64,000 bases of DNA from Ditibartonella apihabitans (GTDB lineage: Bacteria > Pseudomonadota > Alphaproteobacteria > Rhizobiales > Rhizobiaceae). The notes below the pieces were generated by a model that worked only from the letters and a program-made list of their open reading frames with translations, made no database searches and was not told where the DNA came from. The DNA lies in NCBI RefSeq assembly GCF_002007485.1, contig NZ_CP015820.1, forward strand, positions 1,674,001-1,738,000, read 5' to 3'. Each line of letters opens with the position of its first letter. The stretch's first letter is position 1. A program made the translations under genes and the position numbers. Below are positions 8,972 to 17,616 of this stretch, piece by piece.

Positions 8972-10216
8972 ATGTTCAAGACAAGACAGGCAATTCTGGC
9001 AGCTTCGACATTCTTGTTTGCGACAGTTTTCTGCCCGCTTTCACAAGCTGAAGAACCCGATGCGGCACCCCAGACAGATGATGTCGCAACCAAAGTAGCA
9101 CGCGAGGCCTGCAGCACGCCAATCGAAACATTCAGAGAGAATGTGGCCGATGAAGCCCGCAAAGCGGGTGTGAGCGAACACGCTATCGACGAACTCAAAA
9201 AAGCAACGATAGACCAAAAGGTTATTGAGCGTGATAACAAGCAGGCCATTTTCAATCTCACATTTGCGGAATTTTCAAAACGCGTCATCCCTGAAGCGCG
9301 TTTGAAAAAGGGCAAGGAAAACTTGCAGAAATATTCCGATGTTTTTGCAAAAGCGGAAGAAAAATACGGGGTTCCGGGACCGGTGATCGCAGCCTTTTGG
9401 GGGCTTGAAACCGATTATGGTGCAGTGCAAGGCAATTTCGATACGTTGAATGCCCTTTTCACCCTCTCCCATGATTGCAGGCGGCCGGAACTCTTCCGTC
9501 CGCAATTGATCGCGCTTTTGAAACTGTTCGATCAGGGCGTCGTCAATGCTGAAACAACCGGCGCATGGGCTGGCGAAATCGGTCAAATGCAACTTTTGCC
9601 GAAGGATTATCTCGAACGCGGTGTTGATGGCGATGGTGATGGTAAAATCGACCTTAAGGGGTCTGTTGCCGATGCCGTCATGACAGCTGCCCATATGTTG
9701 AGCGATCTCGGATGGCGGCGCGGTGAACCGTGGCTTGAAGAGGTGCGCCTAACGCGCGATGATTTGCCATGGCAAGAAGCAATCAGGCAAAATCGCAAAC
9801 CCCATTCACAATGGACCAGTTGGGGTGTTACCGGCCTCAATGACCCGTTAGGACCCGATAACGGGGATGCTTCGCTTATGTTGCCAATGGGCCGAAAGGG
9901 ACCGGCATTTTTAGCCTATGACAATTTCGATATTTTTGTCGAATGGAATAAATCGATTGTCTATGCAACAACCGTTGCCTATTTCGCTTCACGTCTCGCC
10001 GGTGCTCCGGCTTTTGATATAGGCCATCCCGAACCGGGGTTAAGCACCGAAGAGATGAAGCAATTGCAACAAAAGCTTGCAGACCGTGGTTATGATATGG
10101 GCAAAGTGGATGGTGTTTACGGTATATTGACACGCGACGCCGTGCGGACCGAACAGCTCCGTTTGGGACTTCCGGCCGATTCATGGCCGACAAAAGAATT
10201 GCTTGACCGGCTTTGA
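8972..10216 (+). CDS. MltB-type lytic murein transglycosylase with PG-binding domain
   Basis: 414 residues. A signal peptide covers about 1-26 (cleavage near SQAEE). The SLT_2/MltB domain spans about 45-345, with catalytic Glu in FWGLETDYG, followed by the conserved NALFTLSHDCRR and GQMQLLPKDYL segments. A PG_binding_1 domain closes the protein (about 350-412, ending LLDRL). It cleaves glycan strands to 1,6-anhydro products, the substrate class that AmpD processes. A strong terminator follows at 10262. Confidence 0.93.
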   Translation: MFKTRQAILAASTFLFATVFCPLSQAEEPDAAPQTDDVATKVAREACSTPIETFRENVADEARKAGVSEHAIDELKKATIDQKVIERDNKQAIFNLTFAEFSKRVIPEARLKKGKENLQKYSDVFAKAEEKYGVPGPVIAAFWGLETDYGAVQGNFDTLNALFTLSHDCRRPELFRPQLIALLKLFDQGVVNAETTGAWAGEIGQMQLLPKDYLERGVDGDGDGKIDLKGSVADAVMTAAHMLSDLGWRRGEPWLEEVRLTRDDLPWQEAIRQNRKPHSQWTSWGVTGLNDPLGPDNGDASLMLPMGRKGPAFLAYDNFDIFVEWNKSIVYATTVAYFASRLAGAPAFDIGHPEPGLSTEEMKQLQQKLADRGYDMGKVDGVYGILTRDAVRTEQLRLGLPADSWPTKELLDRL

Positions 10217-10261
10217 AGCCATATTCCACGCGGTCAAAAAATAACACATTCAACTCATAGC

Positions 10262-10287
10262 AAAACGGGCATCTCTGCCCGTTTTTG
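10262..10287 (+). terminator. Rho-independent terminator of the transglycosylase gene
   Basis: AACGGGCA-tctc-TGCCCGTT stem followed by a T-run, about 50 bp after the stop codon. Confidence 0.85.
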
Positions 10288-10865
10288 TTATGTCGTTCGC
10301 TGTTTTAGGAATAACATTTTCCAGATGAAATGAGATTTATCCGATCACCAGTTGAAGTCTTCATCTGTTCATTTCCGGAATTTTGAGCGTCTTCTTGCTT
10401 CATCATGAAAGCGTATTCGCCGAGCCCCGTCATTTCTATCGTTCTTGAATAGATGCATTATGCGTTTTCGCCGGCCGCACGGTAATTTACGACAAATTCT
10501 CTTATGCCCTTTTATTTTTTAAGCTTCATTGTTTCGGTCTGACAAAAAGCATTTATCCATTGTCATAGCAAAAAGACTTTAACAAAGTCGCATTTTCGAC
10601 GGGTCATGATTCCGGCAGCTCGAAAAAACCTTTTAAAATCAGTTTTTGAAGTACGCATGACTGACACCCATAAACCATCCAATATTTTACTGAAAAAATG
10701 CACAAGAAAAGGAAAAACGTCGTTCTATCTCAAGAACCTTGGCGGCGATAATGGAACGCAACAAAATATGGCAAAAGCAAATTCCAAGAAGCGGGAGGAG
10801 TTTTCAAAGCGTCAAAGGATAATTCAAAAAGCCAAAAGGATAAATTTATCCAAACAGAATTCAAA
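10288..10865. other. Intergenic stretch, no supported gene
   Basis: AT-rich, with short A-rich near-repeats around 10800-10870. A 128-codon open frame on the plus strand (10606-10992) runs through it, but it has no recognisable domain, is Lys/Asn-rich in its second half and reads across a strong opposite-strand terminator. It was not called. Confidence 0.4.
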
Positions 10866-10985
10866 AAATAAAACCCGACCGGAGCAAGCTCCGATCGGGC
10901 CTCAACCAAGGGAAATCCGTTGCGGGGGGTCTCGGTCTCCCTGGTTGTTAACCAATTTGTTGCATCTCGATAACGATGCCTCCCT
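10866..10985 (-). ncRNA. Candidate small RNA with three hairpins and terminator
   Basis: Read on the minus strand there are three stacked hairpins: CATC/GATG (10978-10963), then TCCCTGGTTG/CAACCAAGGGA (10947-10903) enclosing a loop with a run of six C, then a 12-bp stem (10899-10874) with an AAG/TTG loop followed by TTTTATTTTTT. The last is a textbook Rho-independent terminator that ends no annotated gene on this strand. The C-run could pair with Shine-Dalgarno sites. It contains only a five-codon ATG frame. It could be a small RNA or the leader of a lost gene. Confidence 0.55.
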
Positions 10986-11206
10986 GATATGAACGATCAT
11001 CACGACGATCACAAGACAAGGGCTGAAAAACCGGAATGAAAATAAGAATTTTTTGCTATAATTTTACTCAATATGATAAAAACATGTCGATTTTGTCTTA
11101 TATTGGAGCATATAATAACGAAAAATAGATATTGCATAGAAAATTAACCCGGCATTTCGGGCAATTCGAATCGCAGCCGCAAAACTTGCTTGGTTACCGG
11201 AGGGAG

Positions 11207-11437
11207 ATGGAGTTTCGCTCGTGGGTGGCCGCCTCCTTCACTTATGTTCTTCTTGGTCTTTGGCCTTCCTTCGCCATTGCCCTCTTTTGTCTTTACAATG
11301 ACAGAAAAACACAAAATGCGAAGAATCGGCGCCCGAAGAACCTGTTGTTTTCCGCCCTACAAGCCTTACCGGACAAGATCATGCTTGCCGCTCACGGAAA
11401 TATTGTGAACATCTTCATTAACAAAGAAGTGCGCTAA
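11207..11437 (+). CDS. Small membrane protein, hypothetical
   Basis: 76 residues from the ATG at 11207, chosen because GGAGGGAG sits directly upstream and because the longer frame to 11132 adds only a low-complexity extension. A hydrophobic span of about 20 residues (about 8-28, WVAASFTYVLLGLW then SFAIALFCLY) is followed by a basic Arg/Asn/Lys-rich tail. No family is recognised. It is isolated between the candidate small RNA and metF, on the opposite strand from both. Confidence 0.4.
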   Translation: MEFRSWVAASFTYVLLGLWPSFAIALFCLYNDRKTQNAKNRRPKNLLFSALQALPDKIMLAAHGNIVNIFINKEVR

Positions 11438-11516
11438 GGAAAACGGGCACAATCGGTCTTTCGCCCATCGTGACTATTTCTCAACGAGCAAGCCTTTGAC
11501 CCCTGTCATTCTATGT

Positions 11517-12437
11517 CTAGTCACCAGTCGACAATTCTGCCGTTTCTTTTTTAGGTCTGATACCAATAAGGTAACATATGGCATAGACGAGATCGGCCCG
11601 ATTAAGTGTATAGAAGTGAAAATCTTCAACACCATGTTCGACAAGATCAAGCACCTGTTCGGCAGCAACTGCGGCCGCTACAAGATCATGCGTTTTCTGG
11701 TCTTCTTCCAATCCTTCAAAACGTTGTGCCAGCCAATCGGGAATATGGGTGCCGTTGCGTGCACAGAAATTTTTAACCTGCCAAAAATTATGAATTGGCA
11801 AAATGCCGGGCAAAATCGGAATATAAATGCCCGCTTTGCGCACCCTTTCTATATAATCTTCATAAAAATGGTTATCGAAAAAACATTGGGTAATGGCTTT
11901 TGTTGCACCATTGTCTATTTTGCGTTTCAAAAGATCAATATCGGTTGCAAAATCGGGACTTTCGGGATGTTTTTCCGGATAAGCCGAAACAGTAATTTCA
12001 AAATCCGGATTAATTGCTTTTAAACCCGCAACGAGCTCAACCGCATTGGCATAACCTCCCGGAGTGGGATGATAACGCCCGCCCGCTCCGTTGCTTGGAT
12101 CACCGCGCAACGCAACAAAATGATGAATGCCCATAGAGGCGAATTGACGTGCCACACCGTCGACTTCTTCACGTGTTGCATCAACACATGTCAAATGGGC
12201 GGCCGCATTAAGGTGTGTTTCCTTGATGATACGTTCAACCGTCCGTCCAGTTCTCTCGCGCGTCGAGCCGCCTGCCCCGTAAGTTACTGAAACAAATTCT
12301 GGCTTTAACGGTGCAAGACGCTTGACCGTTTGCCAAAGCATTTCTTCCATTTTCTCCGTTTTTGGCGGGAAAAATTCGAAAGAAACCTTCAGCTTGTCGC
12401 CCAGATCGGGGCGGCGTGATAGTGATGGGGCAGACAT
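11517..12437 (-). CDS. metF: MetF, 5,10-methylenetetrahydrofolate reductase
   Basis: 306 residues, usual length. The TIM-barrel FAD enzyme shows SFEFFPPKTEKME at the N-terminus, SVTYGAGGSTR, then HLTCVDATREEV, HFVALRGDP, and ITQCFFDNHFYEDY. It makes 5-methyl-THF, the methyl donor for methionine synthase. It lies 28 bp downstream of the ArsR-methyltransferase gene on the same strand, so the two probably share a promoter and are controlled together. Confidence 0.97.
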   Translation of the reverse strand: MSAPSLSRRPDLGDKLKVSFEFFPPKTEKMEEMLWQTVKRLAPLKPEFVSVTYGAGGSTRERTGRTVERIIKETHLNAAAHLTCVDATREEVDGVARQFASMGIHHFVALRGDPSNGAGGRYHPTPGGYANAVELVAGLKAINPDFEITVSAYPEKHPESPDFATDIDLLKRKIDNGATKAITQCFFDNHFYEDYIERVRKAGIYIPILPGILPIHNFWQVKNFCARNGTHIPDWLAQRFEGLEEDQKTHDLVAAAVAAEQVLDLVEHGVEDFHFYTLNRADLVYAICYLIGIRPKKETAELSTGD

Positions 12438-12465
12438 TAATCGGTCTCCGTTAAGCTATTGTTTT

Positions 12466-13443
12466 TCAGGCTATCAACAAACGCGTGTCACGGGCGAGCC
12501 AAAGCTTGATCGTGAGGCCTTTTGTATTGCCATTTTGTTGTGGTTGAAAACTCAAAGTTTTTTCCAATATCAAACCGGCTTTATCAAGCCAATCTTCCAT
12601 TTGGGAATCAGAAAATCCCATACGTATATGGGCATATTTTTCACGTAAATATTCAAGTTCATGCGGAGCATAGTCGACAATAATGAGCCGCGCACCGGGG
12701 CGCATGACACGCGCGGCTTCAAAAATTGCACTTTCAGGGTCCGACAGGAAATGAAGTACCTGATAAATCGTGACGAGATTGAACGTTTCGTTCTCGACCG
12801 GCAAGTTAGCCACATCACCTAGTCTAACCTGCGCATTCGAGATACCGGCTTTATCCAGATTTACGCGTGCCACAGCCAACATATCACGATTGTTATCAAT
12901 TCCGATGGCACGCGTATAAAGGGGAGAAAATAATTTCAATAACGAACCCGTACCGGTGCCGATATCAAGCATGGACTGGAATGGCGTTGTTCCCACCAGT
13001 TCAACCATGGTTTGTTCGACAGTGTTGTCGGGTACATGAAGCAATCTGAGTTTATCCCAGTCATGCGCATTTTTGGAAAAATAGGCAGCCGCAGCGCGGC
13101 TTCTTTCTTTTTTGACTTCATCAAGTCTTGCCATATCGCCTTCGATAAAATTGTCCCGACGATCAATATGCTCAAGCACCGTGTTTAACATTTCCCGCCG
13201 TAATGAACAGGAAGACAATGAAAAATAGGCCCATGCGCCTTCCTGATAACGCTCAATCAGGTTGGCCTCCGTTAACAGACGCAAATGTCGGGAAACGCGT
13301 GGCTGGGATTGCCCTAGAATTTTGGTAAGATCGGAAACTGTCAAATCGCCCTTGTCCAATAAAAACAAAATGCGCAAACGCGTTGTTTCAGCAACCGCCT
13401 TCAATACGTCTACCATTTCGTTCAATGCCAATTGGCGCACCAT
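12466..13443 (-). CDS. ArsR-family regulator fused to SAM-dependent methyltransferase domain
   Basis: 325 residues. Residues about 1-95 form an ArsR-type winged helix (recognition helix in SQPRVSRHLRLLTEANLIE). Residues about 145-290 form a class I methyltransferase fold with motif I MLDIGTGTGSLL, VRLGDVANLPVE and YQVLHFLSDPE. This fusion next to metF is a recurring alphaproteobacterial arrangement; regulators of the SahR/SamR kind sense SAM or SAH and repress methionine-cycle genes. The methyltransferase domain may act as the ligand sensor. A perfect 20-bp palindrome lies 23 bp upstream and is a likely autoregulatory operator. The ligand is inferred. Confidence 0.88.
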   Translation of the reverse strand: MVRQLALNEMVDVLKAVAETTRLRILFLLDKGDLTVSDLTKILGQSQPRVSRHLRLLTEANLIERYQEGAWAYFSLSSCSLRREMLNTVLEHIDRRDNFIEGDMARLDEVKKERSRAAAAYFSKNAHDWDKLRLLHVPDNTVEQTMVELVGTTPFQSMLDIGTGTGSLLKLFSPLYTRAIGIDNNRDMLAVARVNLDKAGISNAQVRLGDVANLPVENETFNLVTIYQVLHFLSDPESAIFEAARVMRPGARLIIVDYAPHELEYLREKYAHIRMGFSDSQMEDWLDKAGLILEKTLSFQPQQNGNTKGLTIKLWLARDTRLLIA

Positions 13444-13465
13444 AACCGTGTCTCCACTCTTATAG

Positions 13466-13485
13466 ATATAAAGATATCTTTATAT
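13466..13485. promoter_or_regulatory. Perfect 20-bp palindromic operator upstream of the ArsR-metF unit
   Basis: ATATAAAGATATCTTTATAT is a perfect 10+10 dyad located 23 bp before the start of the ArsR-methyltransferase gene, in promoter position. AT-rich dyads of this kind are usual ArsR-family targets. Confidence 0.7.
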
Positions 13486-14012
13486 ATTTTGCAAATGTCA
13501 AGCAGAGAGATGACTTATGCCCACAAACACCTAAAAATTCCCCCTTCAACGCATATATTCAAGCGTTTGGACATGTCTGATGTCGAACCGGACCTTGGCC
13601 TCTAACCGGAATATCTCTCTGTGACGTGAACAGAGCCGGATGGGCTGGAAAACTTTGACCGACAATAAAACGAAGTTTTCGAGTTTTTGCGATAATAAAT
13701 TTTCTTGTCTGATTTCAAGAACCGCCCGCCGATCTAACCGGAGACTTTAATGTGGCAAATCCCGTTTGACAGCCGTAAGGGCGGTTGCCACTTCATCATT
13801 ATTTTTTAAAAGAAGCGGACTATTATTTTAAAGGAAAAGAATTTGCTATTGAACCAATATGCAGAAGGGCAAATCTCCCCTTTTCTTTGATGAAAAGCCG
13901 CACACGCCTTTCATAGTCCAATTGTTTTTACATTTTCACATCCAAGCTTATAACCTTAAGAACAATAAAAATCTGTTTGACAAAAAAACGGGTTTCAATT
14001 TTTTATTTGTCC
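13486..14012. other. Intergenic stretch between divergent ArsR and DUF2293 genes
   Basis: About 530 bp, probably holding both divergent promoters. A short open frame at 13859-14083 lacks any recognisable content. No RNA or repeat was identified. Confidence 0.45.
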
Positions 14013-14318
14013 ATGACAACAAAGAGACAACGTGCTGTTTTAAAGGAATTGACCCTGCTGGTCCCGCAAGCTCCCTATGCTGATAGCGAACCTATCCGGT
14101 CTGCCGCTTTAAGTGCACATTTGAGACATCTTCCTCCCTCCATTGCTGTGTGGCTCTCGATCGTTGCCTATATCCGCCATACCTATACCGATTATGATAA
14201 ATTGCGTGATGACGGTTATGACAAGGATTCGGCGCGTTTTTTTGTAATCGACGATATTAATGAAAAACTGACCGAATGGCGGGCAACGCGTTTCGTCGAC
14301 GTGGATGAAAAATTATAA
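14013..14318 (+). CDS. DUF2293 domain protein
   Basis: 101 residues from the ATG at 14013; the frame is open upstream to 13977 but the conserved part begins at MTTKRQRAVL. The signature is a compact helical protein with Arg-rich N-terminus, SAHLRHLPPSIAVWLSIVAY, HTYTDYDKLRDDGYDKDSARFF and DDINEKLTEWRA. DUF2293 is a conserved family of unknown function found widely in rhizobia. No operon partner is visible. The ribosome site is weak. Confidence 0.82.
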   Translation: MTTKRQRAVLKELTLLVPQAPYADSEPIRSAALSAHLRHLPPSIAVWLSIVAYIRHTYTDYDKLRDDGYDKDSARFFVIDDINEKLTEWRATRFVDVDEKL

Positions 14319-14550
14319 GAACTACCTGAGCGATTTAAGCGATATGAGCAACTTTCATGGGGGATGCGTGTATCACACGATAATGCGGGTTCATCACTCC
14401 TTTCCTGATCGCATCGTGATTGTTGAATATGCTATCTAAGATAATAAGCGAGGCTATTAAAGCTTGAGAATCCGCCCTCATGGTTTCACTGATGAAAAAT
14501 ATCAGCTTTCGGACCGATTGCGCGCGTTTCAAAAGACAACCGAGGCCGGA

Positions 14551-14580
14551 AAAGAAAAAGGGCGGTAAAGCCGCCCTTTC
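14551..14580 (-). terminator. Terminator of the L,D-transpeptidase gene
   Basis: On the minus strand AAAGGGCGG-cttta-CCGCCCTTT followed by TTCTTTT, 25 bp after the stop codon. Confidence 0.85.
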
Positions 14581-14604
14581 AAATGAACTACTTATCGTTA
14601 AAAA

Positions 14605-15309
14605 TTAACGGACAATCACTTTCGAACCGACATCGACACGCTCAAAAAGATCGACAACATCTTTATTCAGCATGCGGATACATCCTGCCGAAACATTTTT
14701 GCCAATGCTTGATGGTTGCGTCGTCCCATGGATACGGAAATAGGTGTCGTTGTTTCCTTGGAAGAGATAGAGCGCACGGGCACCCAACGGGCTGTGTAAT
14801 CCTCCCGGTACCCCGTCAGCAAAGCGTTTATATTGCTGCGGCTTGCGCTGCACCATATCGGCTGTCGGAATCCAGCGCGGCCATTTACGCTTGAAGCGTA
14901 TTTTCGCCTCACCTTGAAAACCGAGACCGGCAGCACCGACACCAACGCCATAACGGATCGCCTGTCCGTTACCGGTAATAAGATAGAGATAATGGTTTTC
15001 CGGTTCTACGATAATCGTACCCGGTATCTCGTCACTCGGATAAGACACAACTGTGCGTTCGAATTGTTCCGGTATCTTGACCGTGACCGGCGGAATCTTG
15101 AATGGTTCGTCAGGAGTTTGCTCATACCGGTCATAAACCGATTGCGTACCAAGCAAAGTTGAGGTCACGACCGGTTTTGAAGGCGCGGCTTTGACACTGC
15201 TATTTGATGAAACCGTCGGTGGTGGCGTTGTCGCACATCCGACAAGACCTACTCCCAAAACACCCAGAATTGCTGCAAGCCCTAATTTTTGCTGCCAGAA
15301 ATATTTCAT
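14605..15309 (-). CDS. YkuD-family L,D-transpeptidase lipoprotein
   Basis: 234 residues from the ATG at 15309 (MKYFWQQK), chosen because it gives a compact lipoprotein signal with lipobox VGLVGC; an in-frame start at 15345 is less likely. After a Pro/Ser/Thr-rich linker the YkuD domain covers about residues 100-234, with the active-site motif HGTTQPSSIGKNVSAGCIRM (His and nucleophile Cys). Such enzymes form 3-3 cross-links or attach proteins to murein. It is a single-gene unit with its own terminator. Confidence 0.93.
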   Translation of the reverse strand: MKYFWQQKLGLAAILGVLGVGLVGCATTPPPTVSSNSSVKAAPSKPVVTSTLLGTQSVYDRYEQTPDEPFKIPPVTVKIPEQFERTVVSYPSDEIPGTIIVEPENHYLYLITGNGQAIRYGVGVGAAGLGFQGEAKIRFKRKWPRWIPTADMVQRKPQQYKRFADGVPGGLHSPLGARALYLFQGNNDTYFRIHGTTQPSSIGKNVSAGCIRMLNKDVVDLFERVDVGSKVIVR

Positions 15310-16170
15310 TTTCAGTCTAGAAACCTCGTGATTGCGAAACGCCATAATGTGCGTATTTTTTCGTACAACGTGGTTAATAGATAGTTAACATAATAAAAAG
15401 TATTTTCAGATTATAACCACCATTTTTAAAGCTATTTAAGCTCTTTAAAGACAACTTTTCCGCGTAGAAAGACAATTATGCAACAGTAAATGAAGTGGTG
15501 CGCCGCTTTTAGTGAGCAAATTTCAACCCCGAAAACTTCAAAAACACTAACGCGGTCAAGACGAATCAATTGGCGGTTAAAAACACCGTTAAAAATCGTC
15601 TTCCCGTTTATTATGGCAATTGCCTCCACGTCCGCCCCAAATCCGATTTTTGATTTGCTATTTCATTATTTCATAGCTCGATTTATCAAATTAACTCCAT
15701 TAAAATGTATAAAAAATATATTATATTAATAGATAAATTACGTTTATATAAAACTATTAACAATATACATTATAATATTAATCACATAAAATATTCTTTA
15801 ATTGATATATATTTAATAATAAAATATTTTTAGAATATAAAAAACTATTAAGCTATAAAAGATAAGCTCTCTTTGTTGATAAAGCGGGTTAACGGTCGAG
15901 ATTAAAAGAAATTTTCCATTGATTGCATCTTTAATCGGGCATTGTGTTCTCCTATTAGATTAAGGTGACACAATTGGAATATGATTGAGCATAGTTGTTT
16001 TTAACTGGTTTTCGCCGACGAATAGCGAGCCTCTTCACTATCATCTATATTGATTTGAACAGATGTGGCAGACCCCCATGGGAAATCTGCGCGACAAATC
16101 TCGTGAAACGGTTTTAATCCGAAAAATTATTTAATCCCATCCCGATGTGAGCTTGTCCGGAAAACCGGAA
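15310..16170. other. Long AT-rich intergenic stretch
   Basis: About 860 bp. The block 15690-15860 is almost pure A/T (many ATATTA runs). A 65-codon minus-strand frame at 15432-15629 has no recognised domain or clear ribosome site and was not called. No RNA gene was seen. Confidence 0.45.
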
Positions 16171-16202
16171 AATAAAAAGAGCCATAACATATATGGCTCT
16201 TT
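16171..16202 (-). terminator. Terminator of tam
   Basis: AAAGAGCCATA / TATGGCTCTTT 11-bp stem with T-rich tail on the minus strand, 45 bp beyond the tam stop codon. Confidence 0.88.
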
Positions 16203-16246
16203 CAATTCGATTCATGATAGCAACACGCAGATTTTGATCTTGACCT

Positions 16247-17011
16247 TTACTTGACCAAAACCAAAAACAGGCGGGGAAAGCGTAACAGCACTTTGCCGTC
16301 ATATTGCGTCGGATAGAGTTTTTTGATGCGTTCCAGATAAAGTGCCAGATAATCCTGTTTTTCTTGCTCGTTAAGTGGTGCCAGAAATGGCCGTAAAGCT
16401 GCACCTTTAACCCAGTCAACAATTGCTTCGTGATTTTCCATAATCGGGTTATAGATTGTCTGCCAGAGATCGATATAATGCACGAGCGGTTTTAATGCGT
16501 CATAATAGACCGAGACATTCGGCAATTTTTCGCGTGCCACCGAACCGATGCGATCATTCCACCTTTTGTCTTCCGCCACGTGAATCATTGCACGGTGAAG
16601 CGGCTCGAACAAGTTGTCCGGCATTTGTACAGCAAGCGCCGCACCGTTTTTCATAGATGATACGAGGCGCTTCATCTGTTCGATATGATCAGGCAACCAT
16701 TGGAAGACGGCATTGGAAAACAACAGGTCAACATCTGCATCCGGCGACCATTTCTCGATATCCTGAACCGTAAATTCGATCTTCGGCAAACGTTTCTTGG
16801 CATTGGCAATCATTTCCGGAGAAGAGTCAAAACCGGTTATTTTGGCCTTTGGCCAATGTTCACACAAAACTTCGGTAGAGGTACCGGGACCACAACCGAG
16901 ATCGACAATGTTTTTAACCTCTTTCAGAGGGACAGCATTAGCGAGGTCATGTACCGGCCTCAAACGTTCATCCTCGAATTTCAAATATTCTTTTGCTGAC
17001 CAATCTTGCAT
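16247..17011 (-). CDS. tam: Trans-aconitate 2-methyltransferase
   Basis: 254 residues from the ATG at 17011, preceded by GGAGAA; an upstream in-frame ATG at 17032 lacks such a site. The protein begins MQDWSAKEYLKFEDERLRP, characteristic of Tam. SAM motif I is VDLGCGPGTSTEVL, then FTVQDIEKW and the FSNAVFQWLPDH segment. Tam methylates trans-aconitate, a by-product that inhibits aconitase. It stands alone, followed by a strong terminator. Confidence 0.93.
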   Translation of the reverse strand: MQDWSAKEYLKFEDERLRPVHDLANAVPLKEVKNIVDLGCGPGTSTEVLCEHWPKAKITGFDSSPEMIANAKKRLPKIEFTVQDIEKWSPDADVDLLFSNAVFQWLPDHIEQMKRLVSSMKNGAALAVQMPDNLFEPLHRAMIHVAEDKRWNDRIGSVAREKLPNVSVYYDALKPLVHYIDLWQTIYNPIMENHEAIVDWVKGAALRPFLAPLNEQEKQDYLALYLERIKKLYPTQYDGKVLLRFPRLFLVLVK

Positions 17012-17028
17012 CGGTATTCTCCATTGTC

Positions 17029-17286
17029 TCATCTGTGCAGTGAGATAAGTTTATCACTTTTCGGGTTCAAGACACCCATAAAGTCAAAAATTCTTTCTAT
17101 CCTGTCATCCCGCTTATATGATTTTTCACATAGTCTTTTCATGTCGTCAATCTTTGTAAGGCTGTAAGGCCTATCCGGTTCGAGCGCTATGCCATCGCGG
17201 CTGAATGTGCTACCCGCCTTTAAAAACACCGCTTTCCGGTCATTGCCATGGACGTTATTTGACCAATTGCCTAATTGACTTGCCAC
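17029..17286 (-). CDS. Unrecognised small protein, possibly frameshifted at its 5' end
   Basis: 85 residues from a GTG at 17286, with gene-like composition but no recognised domain. The frame stays open further upstream with no ATG, while an ATG at 17339 (MDEKAQK) lies one base out of register; adding one A to the A5 run near 17320 would join the two into a protein of about 102 residues. This could be a recent frameshift, or the small ORF may simply use the GTG. It lies directly before tam on the same strand. Confidence 0.35.
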   Translation of the reverse strand: MASQLGNWSNNVHGNDRKAVFLKAGSTFSRDGIALEPDRPYSLTKIDDMKRLCEKSYKRDDRIERIFDFMGVLNPKSDKLISLHR

Positions 17287-17339
17287 TCGAACGTTGTGCT
17301 CCGTCTGTTCTTTGAAGATTTTTGCGCCTTCTCATCCAT

Positions 17340-17529
17340 CTGACAAAGCAAGGATATTACAATCAGACAAGCTCGCTGGTTAAGTGCGGTGCTCATTACC
17401 AATTACAATCCGTTGTTAGATCTAGCGGTTATTTCCCCTTCCCATGACCATTGTCGTGAATACGGCCTGAAGCAATGCCCCCTCTTAAGCAATCATGAGA
17501 TGATATTTTATAAAAAATTTTAACTTCAT
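17340..17529. other. Gap with nothing recognised
   Basis: Short non-coding stretch upstream of the 17029 ORF, ending in a terminator stem shared with ettA. Confidence 0.4.
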
Positions 17530-17530
17530 A

Positions 17531-17557
17531 AAAAAGCGGAGGTCAGCTCCGCTTTTT
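17531..17557. terminator. Terminator after ettA
   Basis: AAAAAGCGGAG-gtcag-CTCCGCTTTTT, a symmetrical stem able to act in both directions; on the minus strand it lies 60 bp beyond the ettA stop. Confidence 0.85.
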
Positions 17558-17616
17558 AGTAATTTCAAATTGGAAAACAGGTTTCTCGCCACGGTATTTT
17601 AACCGGAACGGTCAAG

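Noticed and set aside
10606..10992. 128-codon plus-strand ORF
   Set aside because: No domain, low-complexity Lys/Asn content, and it reads through a strong opposite-strand terminator; the candidate small RNA explains this stretch better.
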